From Psychrobacter sp. APC 3426 (lineage in GTDB: Bacteria > Pseudomonadota > Gammaproteobacteria > Pseudomonadales > Moraxellaceae), in NCBI RefSeq assembly GCF_030408035.1, contig NZ_JASDCF010000004.1, positions 62,001 through 126,000 on the forward strand: DNA of 64,000 bases, written 5' to 3'. The translations under genes were made by a program, and so were the position numbers. Under the pieces are notes generated by a model. That model saw only the letters and a list, made by a program, of their open reading frames with translations, ran no database searches and had not been told where the DNA came from. Below are positions 1-10,967 of this stretch, in pieces (the first letter of the stretch is position 1; each line of letters starts with the position of its first letter).

Positions 1-53
1 AAAACATTTAGAATCATACATCACCCAAATACTTTGTTAATCAAGGATCTCCC

Positions 54-692
54 ATGCCTACTGATACACGTCCACAAACAGGTCAAGAAGCGCTCGAACT
101 TTTAAAAGAAGGTAATGCCCGCTACGTCGATAGCCTAACCAACCCCGATCCCTGTATGCAAAGACGTCCAGAGCTGATTAGTAACCAAGATCCTTTGGCT
201 ATTATCTTGGGCTGCTCGGATGCCCGTGTACCGGTTGAGATCGTATTTGATCAAGGCTTGGGTGATTTGTTTGTCATTCGGGTGGCGGGTAACGTGGTTG
301 CGCCTTCACAGATTGGCTCAGTCGAATTCGCCGCCGAAAAGTTCGGAACCAAGTTGGTTGTGGTACTCGGGCATTCGCATTGCGGCGCGGTTACAGCCTG
401 CGTAGAAGCGCTTATCAATCCTGAGCAGAATTATTCTCCAAACTTGCAGTCCATCGTCGACCGTATTCGTCCAAGCGTTTATAACTTGCATGAACTTGCA
501 ACTGCCAACGGTCAAGATGTCGATGCAGATGAGCTGCTTGATCGTTCTATTAGCGCCAATGTGCGCATGTCAGTCAGTCAACTTAAGCATGGTTCACGGG
601 CGTTAGAGGACTTAACTAACAGTGGTCAGCTGCTCGTTGTGGGTGCAGAGTATGACTTAGAAACAGGTAAAGTGCTGTTCTTAGAAAGCTAG
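54..692 (+). CDS. can: Beta-class carbonic anhydrase
   Basis: Converts CO2 and water to bicarbonate in the cytoplasm, supplying bicarbonate for carboxylation reactions and helping pH balance. The 212-residue length is normal for the bacterial beta class. The zinc site is visible: Cys54 with the Asp56/Arg58 pair in GCSDARVP, and His107/Cys110 in GHSHCGAV. The ATG follows AAGGATCTCCC, a reasonable ribosome site. It stands alone, 184 bp before the glyoxalase gene on the same strand, with no convincing terminator between them. The family call is secure; the symbol follows the E. coli can/cynT-type enzymes. Confidence 0.95.
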   Translation: MPTDTRPQTGQEALELLKEGNARYVDSLTNPDPCMQRRPELISNQDPLAIILGCSDARVPVEIVFDQGLGDLFVIRVAGNVVAPSQIGSVEFAAEKFGTKLVVVLGHSHCGAVTACVEALINPEQNYSPNLQSIVDRIRPSVYNLHELATANGQDVDADELLDRSISANVRMSVSQLKHGSRALEDLTNSGQLLVVGAEYDLETGKVLFLES

Positions 693-876
693 TTGCTGTT
701 ATAGAGTGGTGATAGGCTGAATATACTGATGAGTTAAGTCAGGTTATTACAAAACCCTATCACGCACCTCAGTATTATTTAGTATCATGAGAGGCTCAAG
801 CGAATCGCTACAGTCTCTATAAAGGCGATTGGCTAATTTCTAAGTTTACTTTTTATGTATTAGGATAATTATAACT

Positions 877-1443
877 ATGTCTACTTCAGCAACTGATAAT
901 AATGCATCAACCATCGTTCAACCAGCTAGCAGTGTAAATACCGCTGGCATTCAGCCCATCTCTGCACAGACTTCAGGCTTTACCTTTAACCACACTATGC
1001 TACGGGTAAAAGACCCTGTTAAATCATTGGAGTTTTATACTGGCGTGCTTGGCATGACTTTGCTGGCGGTAAAAAAGTTCCCTGATATGGAATTTGATTT
1101 ATATTTCTTAGCCAAACTGACCGATAGCGAGCGTGAGAATTTACCCGCTGGTGAGGATTTAGAAATCTTTGCCTTCCGTCAGCGCGGTATTTTAGAGTTG
1201 ACCCATAATTATGGTACCGAGACTAAATCTGATTTTAGCTATCACGATGGTAATAGTGAGCCACAAGGTTTTGGACATATCTGCTTTAGTGTGCCGAATC
1301 TTGATGAAGCGGTGGCTTGGTTTGATAAAAATAATGTCGAATTCAAAAAACGTCCCGAAGATGGCAGTATGAAAAACATCGCCTTTATCAAAGACGTTGA
1401 CGGCTATTGGATTGAGATCGTACAAGCCGATTTGATGGGCTAG
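877..1443 (+). CDS. gloA: Lactoylglutathione lyase (glyoxalase I)
   Basis: Isomerises the methylglyoxal-glutathione hemithioacetal to S-lactoylglutathione, the first step of methylglyoxal detoxification in the cytoplasm. The vicinal-oxygen-chelate fold is recognisable, with the four expected metal ligands: His39 (NHTMLRV), Glu107 (LELTH), His134 (GFGHICF) and Glu180 (YWIEIVQ). At 188 residues it is longer than the E. coli enzyme (135). The excess is a Ser/Thr/Ala-rich N-terminal extension of about 35 residues and an internal loop, as in the longer, zinc-type glyoxalases of pseudomonads and eukaryotes. Metal preference is inference only. AGGAT lies upstream of the ATG. Confidence 0.93.
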   Translation: MSTSATDNNASTIVQPASSVNTAGIQPISAQTSGFTFNHTMLRVKDPVKSLEFYTGVLGMTLLAVKKFPDMEFDLYFLAKLTDSERENLPAGEDLEIFAFRQRGILELTHNYGTETKSDFSYHDGNSEPQGFGHICFSVPNLDEAVAWFDKNNVEFKKRPEDGSMKNIAFIKDVDGYWIEIVQADLMG

Positions 1444-1520
1444 TTTTTAGAACCTGACAAACAACAACGATGGCGTATCATTGACTTGAAAAGTTCACAT
1501 ATCAAAGGAGTGACCCCTGA

Positions 1521-2495
1521 ATGCCTACTTCTGAGGCAGAAACCGCAGTAAGTAGTGAGACAGTTGCTGGATCGACAACGACAGATGCGTTGACGTATCA
1601 AAGCATCATCGATTCGGCGAATGGAATACTGATTGGCTTTGTTGAGCGTATACCGCATTTTGTGGCTTCGCTCATCGTTATCCTGATTTTTTGGTTTTTA
1701 TCGATTGTCTTCAAAAAAATCGTACATAAACTATTGGGTAGCCGCAGTCGCCATCAGAATTTGGTGAAAGTGTTTCAGCGGGTAGGCGGTGCACTGATTA
1801 TCTTTATTGGTTTTATGATTGCCATGGTCATTGCTGTTCCAGGATTTACACCTGCCAAGCTTATTGGTGCGCTCGGTATTGGTTCGGTCGCCATTGGTTT
1901 TGCTTTTAAGGATATTTTTCAAAACTTATTGTCAGGTATTTTGCTCCTTATCTCAGAGCCATTTCGTATTGGCGATCAGATTGTCTCAGGGGAGTATGAA
2001 GGGACGGTTGAAGATATCAAAATCCGTGCGACGACCATCAAGACCTATGATGGTCGACAAGTGGTCATTCCAAACTCGGATTTGTATACTTCAGCATTGA
2101 CTGTTAATACCGCCTATAAGCAGCGCCGTCTACAAGTCGCTGTTGGTATCGGTTACGAAGATGATATCGAAGCAGCAAAGGCTGAGATTTTACGGGCGCT
2201 GGATAAAGTGGATAGCGTCTCTACTAAAGCCAATCCAAGCGTGATTGCGACAGGTTTTGGTGGCTCCTCAATCGATTTAATGGTGCGTTGGTTCATCGAA
2301 GATGGTACCCAAGCTAATAAAGTTGCCTCAATCCATCAAGTTATCGTAGAGATTAAGTTAGCTCTTGATGCGGCAGGGGTGAACATACCTTTCCCAATAC
2401 GTACCATAGATTTGAGCGACCCTTCTGTCACCTCTATTGTTAATAAAATGAACGAGCAGCAAGCGCTAGATGTGAATAAAGCTGCCACAGAGTAG
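1521..2495 (+). CDS. mscS: Small-conductance mechanosensitive channel, MscS family
   Basis: Inner-membrane channel that opens under membrane tension to release solutes during hypo-osmotic shock. The 324 residues hold three hydrophobic helices at about 48-70, 86-107 and 112-150. The third carries the Gly/Ala-rich pore signature (GIGSVAIGFAFKD). The beta domain (GDQIVSGEYEGTVEDI) and the cytoplasmic cage follow, ending in the family motif IPFPIRT. This three-helix layout matches compact MscS rather than the long MscK/MscM types. The N-terminal 30 residues are Ser/Thr/Glu-rich and probably disordered. AAAGGAG sits ten bases before the ATG. A strong bidirectional terminator follows. Confidence 0.9.
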   Translation: MPTSEAETAVSSETVAGSTTTDALTYQSIIDSANGILIGFVERIPHFVASLIVILIFWFLSIVFKKIVHKLLGSRSRHQNLVKVFQRVGGALIIFIGFMIAMVIAVPGFTPAKLIGALGIGSVAIGFAFKDIFQNLLSGILLLISEPFRIGDQIVSGEYEGTVEDIKIRATTIKTYDGRQVVIPNSDLYTSALTVNTAYKQRRLQVAVGIGYEDDIEAAKAEILRALDKVDSVSTKANPSVIATGFGGSSIDLMVRWFIEDGTQANKVASIHQVIVEIKLALDAAGVNIPFPIRTIDLSDPSVTSIVNKMNEQQALDVNKAATE

Positions 2496-2558
2496 TTGGG
2501 TTGATACACTGATAAATGTGTCATGCAACTGTTTGAATAGGTCATATTTTTAGACTGC

Positions 2559-2596
2559 AAAAAAACCGCCGTATCTTTTGATACGGCGGTTTTTTT
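2559..2596. terminator. Bidirectional rho-independent terminator
   Basis: A GC-rich perfect hairpin (ACCGCCGTAT paired with ATACGGCGGT, loop CTTTTG) is flanked by an A run on the left and a T run on the right. It can therefore stop both mscS from the left and the convergent cytochrome c' gene from the right. Confidence 0.9.
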
Positions 2597-2630
2597 ATGC
2601 ATTCAAACGTAAGCTTGGAAAGCTTAATTT

Positions 2631-3101
2631 CTAGTCAGCTTTAACTTTAAAATCTGTGTGACATGATTTACAGCTTTGACCGACTTGGCCAAAGGCAGGC
2701 ATAACGTCATCCATACTGGTAGCATTTTGTGCTGCCGCGTTTAGCTCAGCCGTCGCTTGTTGAAAGCTATCTGCTTCAGCTTTGAAGCCGTCGACATTAG
2801 ACCATACTGCTTCGGTGGCATTGCCAGCCGCTTCTTGGTTTTCAAAATGACTCCAAGGCGTGGCAGCATCTTCTGCCAAAAACGCCGCCTGTTCTTTAAA
2901 TACTTCTGCATCGAATGTATCAGGTGCTTCAGCCATATCACCCATGACACCCATCGCATCACCCCAACTTTTCATGCTGTCTTGGCGCGCTTTAACATCG
3001 GGGTCAGCTGGCGTGCTACAAGCGGTTATACCTAAAGCTGCTGCCATTAATGTGATGCCAAAAATTGATTTTAATGATTTGTTATTATGAACCTGTGCCA
3101 T
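2631..3101 (-). CDS. Cytochrome c' family protein, predicted lipoprotein
   Basis: A four-helix-bundle c-type cytochrome with one haem, of the class that binds NO or CO in the periplasm. The haem motif Cys144-Lys-Ser-Cys147-His148 lies near the C-terminus, the hallmark of cytochrome c' and cytochrome c-556 rather than ordinary cytochrome c. The 156-residue precursor has a signal sequence ending in LGITAC, so Cys28 could be lipidated and anchor the protein to a membrane; classical cytochrome c' is soluble. The ATG is preceded by GGAGTAAC. A 13 bp perfect inverted repeat lies about 140-175 bp upstream. The family is fairly secure. The physiological role (NO protection or electron carrier) is inference. 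Confidence 0.85.
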   Translation of the reverse strand: MAQVHNNKSLKSIFGITLMAAALGITACSTPADPDVKARQDSMKSWGDAMGVMGDMAEAPDTFDAEVFKEQAAFLAEDAATPWSHFENQEAAGNATEAVWSNVDGFKAEADSFQQATAELNAAAQNATSMDDVMPAFGQVGQSCKSCHTDFKVKAD

Positions 3102-3237
3102 GAAAGTTACTCCTTTAATCTGGCTAATAGTAGGCGCGATTGCAAATGCTAGCCCTAAATAAAAATATTATTATAAAACTGACTCTCGCCATTTAGAAAC
3201 GCAGTCGCTTCTAAAGGTTTTTTGCGAAAAATACATT

Positions 3238-3276
3238 CTATTGTAACGGTTATCTAAGTAATGACCGTTACAATAG
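3238..3276. promoter_or_regulatory. 13 bp perfect inverted repeat upstream of cytochrome c'
   Basis: CTATTGTAACGGT at 3238-3250 is matched exactly by its reverse complement ACCGTTACAATAG at 3264-3276, with a 13-base spacer. There is no T run, so it is not a typical terminator. The centre-to-centre spacing of about 26 bp could suit a dimeric regulator with two sites, or an RNA hairpin. No regulator is recognised from the sequence. Confidence 0.5.
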
Positions 3277-3317
3277 TTGTTATCACATCGTAAAATTTGA
3301 CTACACAACATAGATTG

Positions 3318-3455
3318 TATAGTCAGCGAAAAGTAATATCGATACATCACGTGCTGCTGATATCAATTTTTCTTGCTTGCTGTGCCTGCGCAGACAGAGG
3401 CTACAAAAAATTGATATCAGCAATACCGTAGCGTTTTCAGGATATTTTGACTATA
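3318..3455 (+). repeat. 138 bp MITE-like dispersed repeat, copy 1
   Basis: It begins TATAGTCAG and ends TTGACTATA, so the ends are inverted copies. An internal palindrome (GCTGATATCAATTTTT with AAAAAATTGATATCAGC) surrounds a central CTTGCTTGCTGTGCCTGCGCAG segment. Three further copies of exactly the same length occur at 10968, 49717 and 56255. It encodes nothing convincing. Confidence 0.9.
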
Positions 3456-3556
3456 TATTGTACAACTAGCTACCACAGTGGTTTTATAACTGAGGTTTAT
3501 TATGACTAAGATTTATTATCATTGAGCTTCAGTGCAAACGACGCTCGTAGCACAAC

Positions 3557-3664
3557 TATAGTCGGAGCACTTTTAAACCGCTACGGTGTTACCCGCCCTA
3601 GATGTACTTAGTGTACTATCTGCGGTCGGTCGCCTTGTAGCGATTTTAAAATTCCTTGACTATA
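3557..3664. repeat. 108 bp MITE-like element abutting hemF
   Basis: The ends are TATAGTC and GACTATA. The terminal 28 bp match each other in inverted orientation at about 21 of 28 positions, both closing with CGCTAC. A small central palindrome (GTACTTAGTGTAC) is present. The element stops four bases from the hemF stop codon. Its extreme ends resemble those of the 138 bp family, but the interior is unrelated. Only one copy was seen in this window. Confidence 0.65.
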
Positions 3665-3667
3665 TAG

Positions 3668-5375
<1,708 letters not shown>

Positions 5376-6017
5376 TAATGTCCTGCATAAGCCGGTAATC
5401 GTGGCAGTAGAGGGTCTGTGATAGCTGTAATAAAGTAGCTATATCATCCTAGCCATATTATTATAGTTAGGGTGATACTAGTATAACCTGTTCATGAAGA
5501 AAGCGTGCCTATTGTCGTTATTCTGTCGTTACTATCAAAAGTACGAAATGATAAAAACACACAAAGTTCACAAACGTCGCACGATGATTAAAGCGACAAT
5601 TAAAAAAAAATGCTATTATGCCATACTATTTTAACGGATACAGTGACAAGTCTTTACCCTTACATTACTATGTCGTCACGAACATTCGATATTGATGCAT
5701 GATAATAGGGCATAATATCTATTGCTAGTATCAAAGCGCTGTCTATTATGACGGCGTGTTTGTTGTTAGGTGGGGCGTAACTGCTTGTATCACTTAACGA
5801 CTTACTATAGTAATTGTCGAAAAGTAGTAGATGTCACAAGAGTGATAAGCGCAGTTATCAACAATAGATAGTCACAACAATTCGTTGTAAAAGTCATAAC
5901 AATTATATGGTCAATTACATCAATAATGATGTAGATATTATTGACGGGGCTTAGCAGTAGTTATCTCTATATGCGAAAGCACGTCTTATCAGCAGATTGG
6001 TAGGTATCGTACGGTTT
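5376..6017. other. Long AT-rich spacer between divergent ribA and dxs
   Basis: About 640 bp separate the divergent ribA and dxs starts. No gene, riboswitch consensus or element could be supported. A short perfect inverted repeat, TACATCA-ATAA-TGATGTA, lies at 5916-5933, about 85 bp before the dxs ATG. Promoters for both genes must be here, but no pair of -35/-10 boxes stood out. Confidence 0.5.
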
Positions 6018-8081
6018 ATGCAGCAATCACCTCATTCCCCACAGTCTCAGTCCGTATCTGCGTCAGCCTTCGAATCTGCTGCCCAGCTGTCGAATTTACA
6101 GCAGACTTATGCTGTGATTCCGCGTGTGCGTCCTCATACGCCGTTACTTGATAGCATCGATACGCCTTCTGATTTAAACGCATTTACCACCGATGAACTT
6201 ATTGGCTTGGCTGATGAATTGCGGCTTTTTCTGTTGTATTCAGCAGGTCAAAGTGGCGGACATTTTGGTGCCAATTTAGGCGTGGTTGAATTGACCATTG
6301 CACTGCATTATTTGTTAGATGCGCCGCAGGACCAGATAGTATGGGATGTTGGCCATCAGGCTTATGCTCATAAAGTTTTGACAGGGCGCCGTGATCAGCT
6401 TGAAAGCATTCGCTCAAAAGAGGGTTTGACAGCCTTTCCGGAACGGGCAGAATCCGTTTACGATACCTTTGGCGTTGGTCATTCATCGACTTCTATTTCG
6501 GCGGGTCTAGGCATGAGCCTATCGCTACGCTATCAAGGTCGCGCGCAAACTGTTGCTTGTATCATCGGTGATGGAGCGATGACAGGTGGCATGGCATTTG
6601 AAGCCATGAACGATGCGGTGCAGCAAGACGCTGATTTGCTCGTTATTTTAAACGATAACGACATGTCTATATCTTGCTCTATCGGCGGATTTTCACGACA
6701 TTTAGCGATGCTATGGGAGTCAGGTTATCAGGTTGATATCTCTGATACCGGCGAGCCGATAATATGTAAGCGTCCTGATATGCAGGCATTTAATCGCCGC
6801 AAACGTCATAAAGAAATGCGTGATGTGCCGCAGTTAGAAGACAACTTATTCAAAGCGATAGGCTTTACCTACTTTGGTCCGTTTGATGGGCACAATATTC
6901 CTGAGCTATTGCGGGTGCTGTCACTTGCTAAGCAGGTAAAAGGTCCGGTTTTAGTCCATATCTATACCACCAAGGGTAAGGGTTTTGCGCCTGCTGAATT
7001 AGATCCTGTCGGTTATCATGCAATTAGCAAGCTGCCTGCCGAAGATAATGAAGCAAAAGATAAAATAGCGAGTCATTCGGAAGCTAAGGTTTCAACAGTG
7101 AAACCGGCGCTGAAATACTCGCAAGTATTCGGTCAGTTTCTATGTGATAAAGCCGCTGAAGATGACAAGCTGTTGGCGATCACCCCTGCCATGGAAGAAG
7201 GCTCGGGCATGATTGATTTTGCCCGTCACTTTCCAGAGCGCTTCTTCGACGTTGCTATTGCTGAGCAACACGCGGTCACGTTAGCTGCAGGTATGGCAAC
7301 CCAAGGCGTCAAACCCATTGTGGCAATATATTCAACGTTTTTGCAGCGTGGTTATGATCAATTGATTCATGATGTGGCTTTGCAGAATCTAGATGTGATG
7401 TTTGCTATTGATCGTGCCGGTTTGGTTGGCGAAGATGGGGCAACCCATGCGGGTGTGTTTGATTTTGGATTTTTACGCTGTGTACCGAATATGCTGATAG
7501 CAGCACCCAAAGATGAGAACGAGTGCTACCATCTCCTTAATACCTGTTATGAATACCAAGGATGTACAGCAGTACGTTATCCACGTGGTACAGGTACAGG
7601 TGCAGTGATTGATCAGCCAGTGCAAAACTACCCCATTGGTAAGGCGGTAGTGGAGTCTATTCTCGGTCAAGACAATGCACCTAAAAAGCTTGCCTTATTA
7701 GCATTTGGTACCATGGTGGCCACTGCTCAGCAGGCAGCAGAGAGTATCGTTCAAGCATATTCAGAGTCGGCCTGTCAGGTACAAGTGGTCAATATGCGCT
7801 GGGTAAAACCTTTGGATACTGAACGGCTGGAGAGGCTCATCGAGCAAGGTGTCACTCATATCGCCACGTTAGAAGAGCATATGATTATGGGCGGCGCGGG
7901 CAGTGCAGTGAATGAGTATTTACTCAATGACTCTATCGCCTTTAAACGTACTCGGCCAGCTATCTGTAATATCGGTATCCCTGATCGCTTTATCGCGCAT
8001 GGCTCACAAGCAGAGCAACTGGCTGACTGCGGTTTAGATGTCGCTGGTGTGGTTGGTCAACTGCGAAAGTTATTATCTTAA
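6018..8081 (+). CDS. dxs: 1-deoxy-D-xylulose-5-phosphate synthase
   Basis: Condenses pyruvate and glyceraldehyde 3-phosphate to DXP, the thiamine-diphosphate-dependent entry step of the MEP isoprenoid pathway. DXP also feeds thiazole synthesis by the thiG product in this window. Visible are GHQAYAHK near residue 120, the ThDP/Mg motif GDGAMTGG with NDND, the transketolase-type [13 protein letters not shown] block and the C-terminal domain ending at LRKLL. The frame can begin with TTG at 5997, but I prefer the ATG at 6018 (687 residues), which follows GGTAGGT. The first 40 residues are a Ser/Gln-rich extension compared with E. coli Dxs (620). Confidence 0.95.
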   Translation: MQQSPHSPQSQSVSASAFESAAQLSNLQQTYAVIPRVRPHTPLLDSIDTPSDLNAFTTDELIGLADELRLFLLYSAGQSGGHFGANLGVVELTIALHYLLDAPQDQIVWDVGHQAYAHKVLTGRRDQLESIRSKEGLTAFPERAESVYDTFGVGHSSTSISAGLGMSLSLRYQGRAQTVACIIGDGAMTGGMAFEAMNDAVQQDADLLVILNDNDMSISCSIGGFSRHLAMLWESGYQVDISDTGEPIICKRPDMQAFNRRKRHKEMRDVPQLEDNLFKAIGFTYFGPFDGHNIPELLRVLSLAKQVKGPVLVHIYTTKGKGFAPAELDPVGYHAISKLPAEDNEAKDKIASHSEAKVSTVKPALKYSQVFGQFLCDKAAEDDKLLAITPAMEEGSGMIDFARHFPERFFDVAIAEQHAVTLAAGMATQGVKPIVAIYSTFLQRGYDQLIHDVALQNLDVMFAIDRAGLVGEDGATHAGVFDFGFLRCVPNMLIAAPKDENECYHLLNTCYEYQGCTAVRYPRGTGTGAVIDQPVQNYPIGKAVVESILGQDNAPKKLALLAFGTMVATAQQAAESIVQAYSESACQVQVVNMRWVKPLDTERLERLIEQGVTHIATLEEHMIMGGAGSAVNEYLLNDSIAFKRTRPAICNIGIPDRFIAHGSQAEQLADCGLDVAGVVGQLRKLLS

Positions 8082-8443
8082 AAAGTTACTATCATAATTG
8101 CATATTACAAAAATACTTTTACAAGAAAGCGTTAAGAGTACTGTTTTAAAAATAAAGAAAAATAGCAGCTTGACCAACAGATAGAACGCTTGCTTAGCCG
8201 TGGGCGCTGACTTTTTTACAACTTGCGCAGTTTGTGATGACCACCAAAACAGGAGTTGGTTTGGCGAACGTCATGGTTTTTTTTTATTTTTATCGAACAT
8301 TTTTAGTATAATGCGATTGTCGTTTTTATAAGGCAGGTTTTTAATCGCATAGCAGTAGTGTGATGCGGCGGCTGATTGGCATGTTGTGGGCACAAATTTA
8401 GTCTTATTATTTTATATTCATTCATCAAGCAAATAGGTTATTT
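8082..8443. other. Spacer before suhB with a TATAAT box
   Basis: This 362 bp spacer has no supported gene. A TATAAT at 8317-8322 is a plausible -10 box about 120 bp before the suhB start; the -35 region opposite it (CGAACA around 8294) is only a weak match. A T-rich tract at 8278-8293 might end dxs transcripts, but I could not build a good stem in front of it. Confidence 0.45.
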
Positions 8444-9271
8444 ATGGAACCCATGGTCGTCATCGCAGCGCGTGCTGCTGAAAAAGTCGGTAAAGAGATT
8501 TTATATGCGCATCAAAACCGCCACAAAATCGAGCTAGATATCGAGTCAAAAGGACTTGATGGTCTGGTCACCCGTATTGATCGTTTCAGTGAAGAATTGA
8601 CGATTGAGACGCTAAAGGCAAGCTATCCGAACCACTCATTTTTGGGTGAAGAGTTTGGTATGCAAGAAGGTCGCGGCGAAGATGCTGACTGGTGCTGGAT
8701 TATTGATCCGTTAGATGGCACTAAAAACTTTGTGCATGGTGTACCGCAGTTTTGTGTGTCTATCGCTGTACAGCATAAAGGCGTGACCCAACACGGTGTT
8801 ATCTATGACCCTGTCCGTGATGAGATGTTCTCTGCTAGCCGTGGTAAAGGTGCGCGTCTAAACCAACGCCGTATCAATGTCAGTGAGCGTAAAACAATTG
8901 ACGGTGGTTTATTTACCACAGGGCATCCGCTTGAGCGTAAACGCAATGGTGAAGTCATCTCTTATGCCAAGCAGCACTTTGAAAGTTTACAAAAAATCTC
9001 TGAAGAAGGCGGTCAAGTTCGTCGTTTAGGATCAGCTGCGCTTGATTTATGTTATGTGGCAGCTGGTCGTTTTGACGGTTACTTTGAGATGTCTATCAAG
9101 CCGTGGGATATTGCCGCCGGTGAGCTTATCGTCACTGAAGCACGTGGCGTGGTGGTTGATCATACAGGCGCGCACAACTCAATGACTTCAGGCTCTATTT
9201 TTGCCTGTAACGTCAAGTTGTTAAAACCATTGATGCAAGTGGTTGTCCCAACGTGGGGCGATGCATTTTAA
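8444..9271 (+). CDS. suhB: Inositol-1-monophosphatase family protein SuhB
   Basis: A Mg2+-dependent, Li+-sensitive phosphatase fold. In enterobacteria SuhB also binds the transcription machinery and helps rRNA antitermination, so the in vivo role need not be inositol metabolism. The metal site is clear: GEEFG (Glu of motif 1), IDPLDGTKNF (motif 2), and the C-terminal WDIAAGELIVTEARG. Length 275 is close to the E. coli protein (267). An intrinsic terminator follows within 45 bp and overlaps the end of the convergent wax-ester synthase gene. Confidence 0.93.
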   Translation: MEPMVVIAARAAEKVGKEILYAHQNRHKIELDIESKGLDGLVTRIDRFSEELTIETLKASYPNHSFLGEEFGMQEGRGEDADWCWIIDPLDGTKNFVHGVPQFCVSIAVQHKGVTQHGVIYDPVRDEMFSASRGKGARLNQRRINVSERKTIDGGLFTTGHPLERKRNGEVISYAKQHFESLQKISEEGGQVRRLGSAALDLCYVAAGRFDGYFEMSIKPWDIAAGELIVTEARGVVVDHTGAHNSMTSGSIFACNVKLLKPLMQVVVPTWGDAF

Positions 9272-9311
9272 GCATCGCATCATTATGAAGACAGCTTGAT
9301 GTTAAAGCGCT

Positions 9312-9345
9312 AAAAAGCTGGTTCCGTTATGGAGCCAGCTTTTTT
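9312..9345. terminator. Bidirectional terminator overlapping the wax-ester synthase stop codon
   Basis: The stem AGCTGGTTCC / GGAGCCAGCT (one G-T wobble) has loop GTTAT, with A5 on the left and T6 on the right. It terminates suhB. The stop codon of the opposite-strand gene lies in the loop and its last codons form one arm. Confidence 0.85.
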
Positions 9346-10802
9346 GTTTCTTCATCATTTTTATTGCTAGGGTTATCGCTGGCTTTGTCATCATCTTTTT
9401 CGTCGCTTTTGTCTGCGACGGTGATGCCCATAAACTTAAGCTCTTTGCTGGTCGTCTCTAAAAGCGTTAACTCTTCTTCGATGAGCATCAGCATGTCTTG
9501 TACATGTGGCAGGGCTTTACTGCACGCGGTAATACCAAACTCAATCTTGTCCAAATAACTGGCTAGGGTAATGTTCATGGCTTGACCATTGAACACGATA
9601 GAAGCGGGGTATAGCGATTGCAAGCGCGCGCCGTTCCAGTACAGTGGCTTTTCAGAGCCAGGAACGTTGGAGATAATTAAGTTAAAGGCCTGCTTTTTGG
9701 GGAATAACCCTGTCGCTAGATTGATACCCTCCCACGCATAGGCAATCACACTATAGTTGATAACCTGCGCTTGATTCATGCGGCGAAAGCGACGTTTGCC
9801 GTTATTCATACTGCGATGAATCAATTCTATTCTACGTAAAGGATTGTCTAAGTGGGTACCCAAATTTGCCAATACAAATGACAGCTGATTGCCCGAGACG
9901 CTCTTATCTGTACGTAGCGACATCGGCACAAAGGCAATCAATGGTTTGCTCGGCAGGGCGTCCATCGAGATTAAATAGCGACGAAGGGCACCAGAACAGA
10001 CGGCGAGTACCACATCATTTTTGCTGATATTCAATCTCTCTGCGATATCGTTAAAGCGTTTGATGTCATAGGACTGTGCTGCTATACGACGAGATGCTGA
10101 AATGCGCTTATTCAAAATGCTCATAGGTGCATCAAAAGTGCCGACATAGCCTTCATCGCTATAGTTTTTAAGGTTGTCTAGCAGCTCTGTGAATACAGGT
10201 TTGATGGTAGAGATTTGTTCTTTAATGATGCGTTTGACCGATCTTTCAGCTGGCAAGATAGCGTTGACATGGTTGCGATGGCGCGCCATCAACGACCACA
10301 CTGGCAAGGTTACGGGTTCTGTCGCTGATTGCGATAGTGACTTTTGTACCAAGCGCATCGCAGCGATGCCATCTACTAGAGAGTGGTGAATCTTAAAGTA
10401 CAACGCAAAACGCTCAGGGCTGCCTTCAGTTTCGGGCTCAATACCCTCAACCACATGACATTCCCACAGCGGCATGGCACGGTCCAACAGACGTCCATGC
10501 TCTCGTGAAACGTACATCAGTAGCTCACGAGCACGTGCAGGTTTTGGCAAGGCGACATGATGGAAATGATGTTCGACATCGAAGTTTTTGTCTTTTTTCC
10601 AAAACATCAAATGTTCAAGCACTTGGTTGAATGGAAAGCTTGGCGGCACATCAGAGTCTTGCATCTGCTTGACCAGTTGATAGACAAAATCGCTCCCTGC
10701 ATCATCTGGCAATTCAAACAAGAATAGGCCACCAACGTGCATGGGCTGTTTACGCGACTCAAGAAGTAAAAACAACTGGTCGACTGCTGTGAGAAGTCGC
10801 AT
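9327..10802 (-). CDS. Wax ester synthase/acyl-CoA:diacylglycerol acyltransferase (WS/DGAT)
   Basis: Transfers acyl groups from acyl-CoA to fatty alcohols or diacylglycerol, making storage wax esters or triacylglycerol; typical of Acinetobacter, Psychrobacter and Marinobacter. The catalytic motif HHSLVDG lies near residue 150, followed by conserved blocks NDVVLAVCSGALR and the C-terminal NLIISNVPGS. I start at the ATG at 10802 (MRLLTAVDQLF, 491 residues), which follows AAAGGA and matches the family's usual N-terminus; the frame extends 14 codons further upstream. The last 40 residues are a charged Lys/Asp/Asn tail outside the enzyme fold. The family is secure; substrate preference cannot be read from sequence. 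Confidence 0.92.
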   Translation of the reverse strand: MRLLTAVDQLFLLLESRKQPMHVGGLFLFELPDDAGSDFVYQLVKQMQDSDVPPSFPFNQVLEHLMFWKKDKNFDVEHHFHHVALPKPARARELLMYVSREHGRLLDRAMPLWECHVVEGIEPETEGSPERFALYFKIHHSLVDGIAAMRLVQKSLSQSATEPVTLPVWSLMARHRNHVNAILPAERSVKRIIKEQISTIKPVFTELLDNLKNYSDEGYVGTFDAPMSILNKRISASRRIAAQSYDIKRFNDIAERLNISKNDVVLAVCSGALRRYLISMDALPSKPLIAFVPMSLRTDKSVSGNQLSFVLANLGTHLDNPLRRIELIHRSMNNGKRRFRRMNQAQVINYSVIAYAWEGINLATGLFPKKQAFNLIISNVPGSEKPLYWNGARLQSLYPASIVFNGQAMNITLASYLDKIEFGITACSKALPHVQDMLMLIEEELTLLETTSKELKFMGITVADKSDEKDDDKASDNPSNKNDEETKKLAP

Positions 10803-10967
10803 AATAAATCCTTTTATGACGAAAAGTTGAGTGGTTGACAGCAAACACGAAAGCGTTGTATCAAAAACACTATCTACTAGCGTTTTGCTGCCGAGCGTTT
10901 ATTTTTATAAATGATTTTTGGTCAAATTTCTTTAAGCTGTTTTCAATCAATCAATCTATTGACGAGA

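Larger units (their letters stand above)
3102..3667. other. Gene-free spacer with two MITE-like elements and an inverted repeat
   Basis: This 566 bp between cytochrome c' and the 3' end of hemF holds no credible gene. It contains a 13 bp perfect inverted repeat (3238-3276), a copy of the 138 bp dispersed element (3318-3455) and a different 108 bp element (3557-3664). The remainder is AT-rich, and the cytochrome c' promoter should lie in the first 100-150 bp. Confidence 0.8.

Noticed and set aside
5376..6017. Possible riboswitch (FMN upstream of ribA or TPP upstream of dxs)
   Set aside because: No conserved FMN or TPP aptamer segments could be recognised on either strand.
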